DNA from: Psychrobacter sp. 5A.1
GTDB taxonomy: Bacteria > Pseudomonadota > Gammaproteobacteria > Pseudomonadales > Moraxellaceae
DNA length: 64,000 nt
Assembly (NCBI RefSeq): GCF_030407455.1
Contig: NZ_JASDDJ010000007.1
Span: 1-64,000, forward strand
Direction: 5' to 3'
The translations under genes and the position numbers were made by a program. Below the pieces are notes generated by a model. The model searched no databases. It was not told where the DNA came from and saw nothing but the letters and a program-made list of their open reading frames with translations. Of the stretch, positions 58,938 through 64,000 are shown one piece after another; within the stretch, counting starts at the first letter, position 1, and each line of letters opens with the position of its first letter.

Positions 58938-59003
58938 GCACAGCTCTTGCCTTGCGAACGGGCAAAGCAGTGCTTTGCTCGATCCGTTCTCAAGGCTGAT
59001 GCT
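58938..59003. repeat. Long imperfect stem-loop upstream of the TPP riboswitch
   Basis: GCCTTGCGAACGG (58949-58961) pairs with CCGTTCTCAAGGC (58984-58996) with one mismatch. The pairing extends outwards with AGCA..CAGC and GCTG..TGCT, and an inner palindrome GCAAAGCA/TGCTTTGC (58962-58978) sits in the loop. It could be a cruciform or RNA hairpin; no T-run follows on the plus strand. Confidence 0.7.
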
Positions 59004-59083
59004 AAAATCCCCTCAAACGTTGTTGCAAGCCTAGCCGTTGGTGCAGAATTTTGTTAGTATGAAGTTGATTCACAACACTGACA

Positions 59084-59210
59084 GACTCGGGGTGCGGTGT
59101 ATGATGGGTTCGCTTTACTAAACTTGCTTTATTAAAGTCATCACCTTGATACATTCGCTGAGAGATCACCCGCCGAACCTGATGCGGTTAGTACCGACGC
59201 AGGGAAGTCT
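59084..59210 (+). promoter_or_regulatory. TPP (thiamin pyrophosphate) riboswitch
   Basis: The THI-box elements are in order: ACTCGGGGTGC at 59085-59095, the sequence GCTGAGAGATCACCCG in the region 59157-59172, and CCGAACCTGATGCGGTTAGTACCGACGCAGGGAAGT after it. Binding of TPP would turn off thiC. The switch ends about 265 nt before the thiC start, much more than the usual short expression platform. Confidence 0.93.
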
Positions 59211-59247
59211 TAAGCACTTTGTTATTTATAGCAAGGGACGTGCAGAA

Positions 59248-59310
59248 ATGCCTTTTTATCTTCATTACTATCTTAGTGTGCGTGATGTACTACTAAATAG
59301 TGAAGACTGA
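59248..59310 (+). CDS. Possible 20-codon leader frame between riboswitch and thiC
   Basis: ATG at 59248 is preceded by AAGGGA with a 9-base gap, better than many genes here. It encodes a 20-residue peptide starting MPFYLHYYLSV and stops at TGA 59308-59310. A GTG frame (59300-59551) begins 8 bp before that stop and itself overlaps the thiC start, so a re-initiation chain is possible. Without conservation data this is only a candidate; it may be chance. Confidence 0.25.
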   Translation: MPFYLHYYLSVRDVLLNSED

Positions 59311-59441
59311 TACAAAGCTGCGTCCAACGTTTGATGAGTATCACTCACGACTATATCACTCAGTTTTAGTCGCGAACGATGCTCATGAGCTGAACTTGCC
59401 CAAATTACAAACGCTACCCCCGCAGATACTGGCGGTGTTGA

Positions 59442-61370
<1,929 letters not shown>

Positions 61371-61404
61371 CTCGGTATTAAATTTAATCCACCAGATAAA
61401 AATA

Positions 61405-61434
61405 AGAGCTGCCTTTTTAAGGCAGCTTTTTTGT
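61405..61434 (+). terminator. Terminator after thiC
   Basis: AGCTGCCTT and AAGGCAGCT form a perfect 9-bp stem around TTT, followed by a T-run. About 35 bp after the thiC stop. Confidence 0.92.
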
Positions 61435-61478
61435 TTTCCAAAAACTTAAAACCCTAATAAACTTTTGTGTATAAAATA

Positions 61479-61506
61479 TAGACAAATTCATAGAATGGAG
61501 TAATAT
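61479..61506 (+). promoter_or_regulatory. Putative promoter of the autotransporter gene
   Basis: TAGACA (61479-61484) and TAATAT (61501-61506) with 16 bp between; leader of about 50 nt to the ATG at 61564, which has AAGG upstream. Confidence 0.5.
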
Positions 61507-61563
61507 ACTGGTCAATTAGTAATCATATGTTACTTAACAACCCTATTCTCTTAAGGTTCCAGT

Positions 61564-64000
61564 ATGAATCATGTCTACCGTGTTGTCTTTAATCGTTCAT
61601 TAGGTGTTTATCAATGCGTGTCTGAACTTGCTAAGTCTCGTGGCAAGTCATCAGGTAAATCACAAGTAGCTACTAAGCTCATACTTGCTCCGCTAGCAGT
61701 AGCTATGCTTGGGTTGTCGGGGACGGCGATGGCCGTCACTTATGATAATGGTATGACAACGACTATTGATGATGAGATTTACTTTGTCGAAAACGATACG
61801 GTTAGCAATCAAGGAACTGAACTAGTAGTCAATAAATTAATTCTAAGTACGACTGAAGCAGGACAGCCTTCAGAATTACTCATCAATAACGAAGGTTCTG
61901 TTACGGTAAAAGACATTACTGGCGTGGTAGGCAATGCTACCCTTAAAGTATCTGGCCAAGGTAGTTCTTTCAATGCAGAAGGTATACTCATTGGACAGAA
62001 CGACGGTAGTGGTAATTTTTTGGTAAATACCAATGCTTCAGTTACGGCGGATAACCTTTGGATTGGCAATCAAGAGCCCAATGCCCAAGGTGGCAATATA
62101 GGTGATGTAAAGATTGACAACGCTATCGTTAATATCGCAAACGAAGTTTTAGTAGGTGCAGAGACACTAGGTAACTTAAACCTAACTGAACAATCTAGCT
62201 TGACCGCAAACCAGATGCGTATAGGCTATAACGAAGGCTCTGTAGGTGAAGTTGTTCTCGATAAATCAACTATTAGCATTGGTAATAATGGTCTAGCTGT
62301 TGGTTTACTTGGAACAGGTACACTTGACGTTAAAAATGGCGGTAGTGTATCCGTAAATAGCCTTATGACAGTGGGAGATGCTACAACAGGAGTTGGTACT
62401 GTTAATTTAGATGGCGGTTCAAACTTTTTTACGAGTAGCATTGATAGTGAGCGCCTCGTAATAGGCGGAGAAGGCAAAGGCATCGTAAACATTAACAACA
62501 CTTATGATGTTGATGATCGTGCTTGGTCTATTGGAATGGAGATCTCAGAAGATACTATTATTGGTGATACTACAACAGGTATCGGTGAGCTCAACATTGA
62601 TAGTGCTCTTGTCGATGCTGGTAACCTTATAGTTGGTAATGAAGGGTCAGGGACTCTAAGGGTCGTTAATAATGGGTTTTTAACGGTTGACAATATTTCG
62701 CGTGGTGTTGACTCGACACTTTCTGATGTTTATTTTGATGGTGCAGATTTAACTATTGGAAATGATCAACCAAATCTTTTTGCCAACTTTACCGACAAGC
62801 AGCCCATCAAAATAGGTTCAAACGGTCTAATATTTGATGTTATTGATAATGATGTCACGATTAACTCAAATGCTGTACTGATGGGTAATGTAGGCACTGT
62901 GGATTTTGAAGCAGTCAAAGGAGGGTTCTCTAAAGTTGGTACTGGGACTTTGACGATGTCTGCTAACAGCAAGCAATGGACAGGCGAAACCTTAATTACT
63001 GAAGGTATTCTGAAGTTGAACGGCGACTATACTATGGCGACAAATGAAACGCTAGGTATTGCCCTTGATATCGAAGAGGAAGGTAATCTAAAAAGTTATG
63101 GTCAATTAGTCGTTAATGGTAATGCTGATATCAGCAAAGGGGCTTTAAAAGTATACGCTTCTGAAGCTATCGCAGGCATGGCAGGCAGTAATGAGTGGAA
63201 AAATATCGTTAGTGCAGACAGTCGGACTGGTAAGTTTGTATCAGTCAGCGATAACAGCCCACTGGTCAGTTTTTACGCAGATTACAGTGACGCTAATGCT
63301 GTACATTTAAAAATGGGTACAGCACCAGTTGAACCTGAAACACCAGTTGAACCTGAAACACCAGTTGAACCTGAAACACCAGTTGAACCTGAAACACCAG
63401 TTGAACCTGAAACACCAGTTAAACCTGAAACACCAGTTAAACCTGAAACGCCAGTTAAACCTGAAACGCCGATTGTTGTTGATCCAACCGCTACAGACTC
63501 AACCTTCGTTAATGCTGCTAACAGCCAGTCTGATAAACAGGCGTTAAGTCTTGCTGCTGTATTAGATAAAGCAATGATAAATACAACGAGTCCATTAGCT
63601 CTTCAACTGATTACTGATACCGAAGACCTTGTAAACAACCCAACGCTAGAGCAACGCCAAATCAGAATGAATAATACTGCCTATCAACTACAGCCGTTGT
63701 TTATGGGTGCGACCAATCGTATTATTACTGATGCCAACTACGCGGCAAGTGATGCAATCAGTGAGCATAGCCCTATTACATCTGAGCGTAATATTTGGGC
63801 AAAGCTAATCGGTAATAACAGCAATCATGATACAGAAAACGGTATCACTGGTTATGACACGGAAGGTTATGGCGCTATTATTGGTTTGGATACACCAATT
63901 AATACTGACCTTAATCTAGGTCTGGCGGTCTCTTATATTCAAAGCGATGCCGACACAGATGGCAGCCGCCTCGACCATGAATTAACAGCAAAAAACTGGC
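61564..64000 (+). CDS. Type V autotransporter with extended signal peptide (partial, cut by window end)
   Basis: At least 812 codons, open to the window edge. The N-terminus is an extended signal peptide region (MNHVYRVVFNRSLGVYQCV, then ELAKSRGK), with cleavage near AMA-V at about 57. The passenger (about 58-585) is built of beta-helix-like repeats such as VGLLGTGTLDVKNGGSV and VGNEGSGTLRVVNNGF. Eight 6-residue repeats (five PVEPET then three PVKPET, 588-635) form a rigid linker, then a helical linker segment, and from about 745 (NIWAKLIGNN...) the outer-membrane beta-barrel translocator begins. Likely a surface adhesin; ligand unknown. No transposon or phage context. Confidence 0.9.
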   Translation, partial: MNHVYRVVFNRSLGVYQCVSELAKSRGKSSGKSQVATKLILAPLAVAMLGLSGTAMAVTYDNGMTTTIDDEIYFVENDTVSNQGTELVVNKLILSTTEAGQPSELLINNEGSVTVKDITGVVGNATLKVSGQGSSFNAEGILIGQNDGSGNFLVNTNASVTADNLWIGNQEPNAQGGNIGDVKIDNAIVNIANEVLVGAETLGNLNLTEQSSLTANQMRIGYNEGSVGEVVLDKSTISIGNNGLAVGLLGTGTLDVKNGGSVSVNSLMTVGDATTGVGTVNLDGGSNFFTSSIDSERLVIGGEGKGIVNINNTYDVDDRAWSIGMEISEDTIIGDTTTGIGELNIDSALVDAGNLIVGNEGSGTLRVVNNGFLTVDNISRGVDSTLSDVYFDGADLTIGNDQPNLFANFTDKQPIKIGSNGLIFDVIDNDVTINSNAVLMGNVGTVDFEAVKGGFSKVGTGTLTMSANSKQWTGETLITEGILKLNGDYTMATNETLGIALDIEEEGNLKSYGQLVVNGNADISKGALKVYASEAIAGMAGSNEWKNIVSADSRTGKFVSVSDNSPLVSFYADYSDANAVHLKMGTAPVEPETPVEPETPVEPETPVEPETPVEPETPVKPETPVKPETPVKPETPIVVDPTATDSTFVNAANSQSDKQALSLAAVLDKAMINTTSPLALQLITDTEDLVNNPTLEQRQIRMNNTAYQLQPLFMGATNRIITDANYAASDAISEHSPITSERNIWAKLIGNNSNHDTENGITGYDTEGYGAIIGLDTPINTDLNLGLAVSYIQSDADTDGSRLDHELTAKNW
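63325..63468 (+). repeat. Eight 18-bp tandem repeats coding PVEPET / PVKPET
   Basis: In-frame 18-bp units; the first five code PVEPET and the last three PVKPET (GAA to AAA change, with a third-base change in the last units). Because the unit is a multiple of three, gain or loss of copies changes linker length without breaking the frame. Confidence 0.95.

Larger units (their letters stand above)
58549..59083. other. Non-coding region between pstS and the thiC leader
   Basis: About 535 bp with no gene. It contains the pstS promoter with a Pho box at 58622-58640 and a long imperfect stem-loop at 58938-59003. Plus-strand promoter elements for the thiC transcript must also be here, but I could not single one out. 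Confidence 0.5.

Noticed and set aside
63325-63468. The 18-bp repeats considered as a CRISPR array
   Set aside because: The units are contiguous without spacers and code an in-frame peptide repeat.

Overview
The window looks like chromosomal core DNA of a gammaproteobacterium in the Moraxellaceae, most likely a Psychrobacter. The support is the moderately AT-leaning base composition, the gene order (gltA divergent from sdhCDAB, then sucAB-lpd-sucCD; argH / algZ-algR / hemC-hemD-hemX in the pseudomonad-moraxellid order), and the style of the proteins, many of which carry Ser/Gln/Asn-rich extensions. Genus is inferred from memory of families, not from a search. No tRNA, rRNA, prophage, CRISPR or complete insertion sequence was seen. 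Nearly all genes are single-copy housekeeping genes, so the unusual points are in the details.

Layout. 1-7.6 kb: a small secreted acidic protein, tex (RNA-binding transcription factor), an OmpR-type regulator with no adjacent sensor kinase, a CobW-type GTPase, and a DksA-like zinc-finger protein. 6.8-9.4 kb (minus strand): ubiG, gph and an SDR oxidoreductase. 9.9-18.4 kb: dsbA on the plus strand, then a long minus-strand run mazG, comEA-like, pcnB, folK, panB, panC, rapZ, darP/yjgA. 18.5-24.1 kb: sugar-nucleotide precursor genes, with a phosphomannomutase/phosphoglucomutase convergent with galU-pgi and a UDP-glucose-dehydrogenase-like protein that has lost its catalytic residues.

24.4-39.9 kb is the TCA-cycle block: sucA-sucB-lpd-sucC-sucD and sdhCDAB on the minus strand, gltA divergent on the plus strand. 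Stem-loops lie between several suc genes, and two non-coding stretches of about 1 kb lie upstream of sucA and between sdhC and gltA. 39.9-46.3 kb: a lipoprotein and a zinc-metalloprotease-like protein of unknown role, rarA, ribB with a degenerate GTP cyclohydrolase II half, a hotdog thioesterase, and a hemX-like gene. 46.4-52.6 kb: hemD, hemC, the AlgR/AlgZ LytTR two-component pair, and argH.

52.7-58.5 kb: yggX, then the phosphate-uptake system pstSCAB-phoU read leftwards from a Pho box. A 170-bp MITE-like element has landed in the stop codon of pstB, and a decayed copy of the same element separates algZ from algR. 58.6-61.4 kb: a long stem-loop, a TPP riboswitch with an unusually long leader, and thiC. 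61.6 kb to the end: a type V autotransporter with an extended signal peptide and eight 18-bp repeats, cut off by the window edge.

No wholly new multi-gene system was recognised. The best leads are the catalytically dead UDP-glucose dehydrogenase paralogue, the element that rebuilds the pstB stop codon, the possible upstream reading frames in the thiC leader, and the long arginine-patch tail of PcnB.
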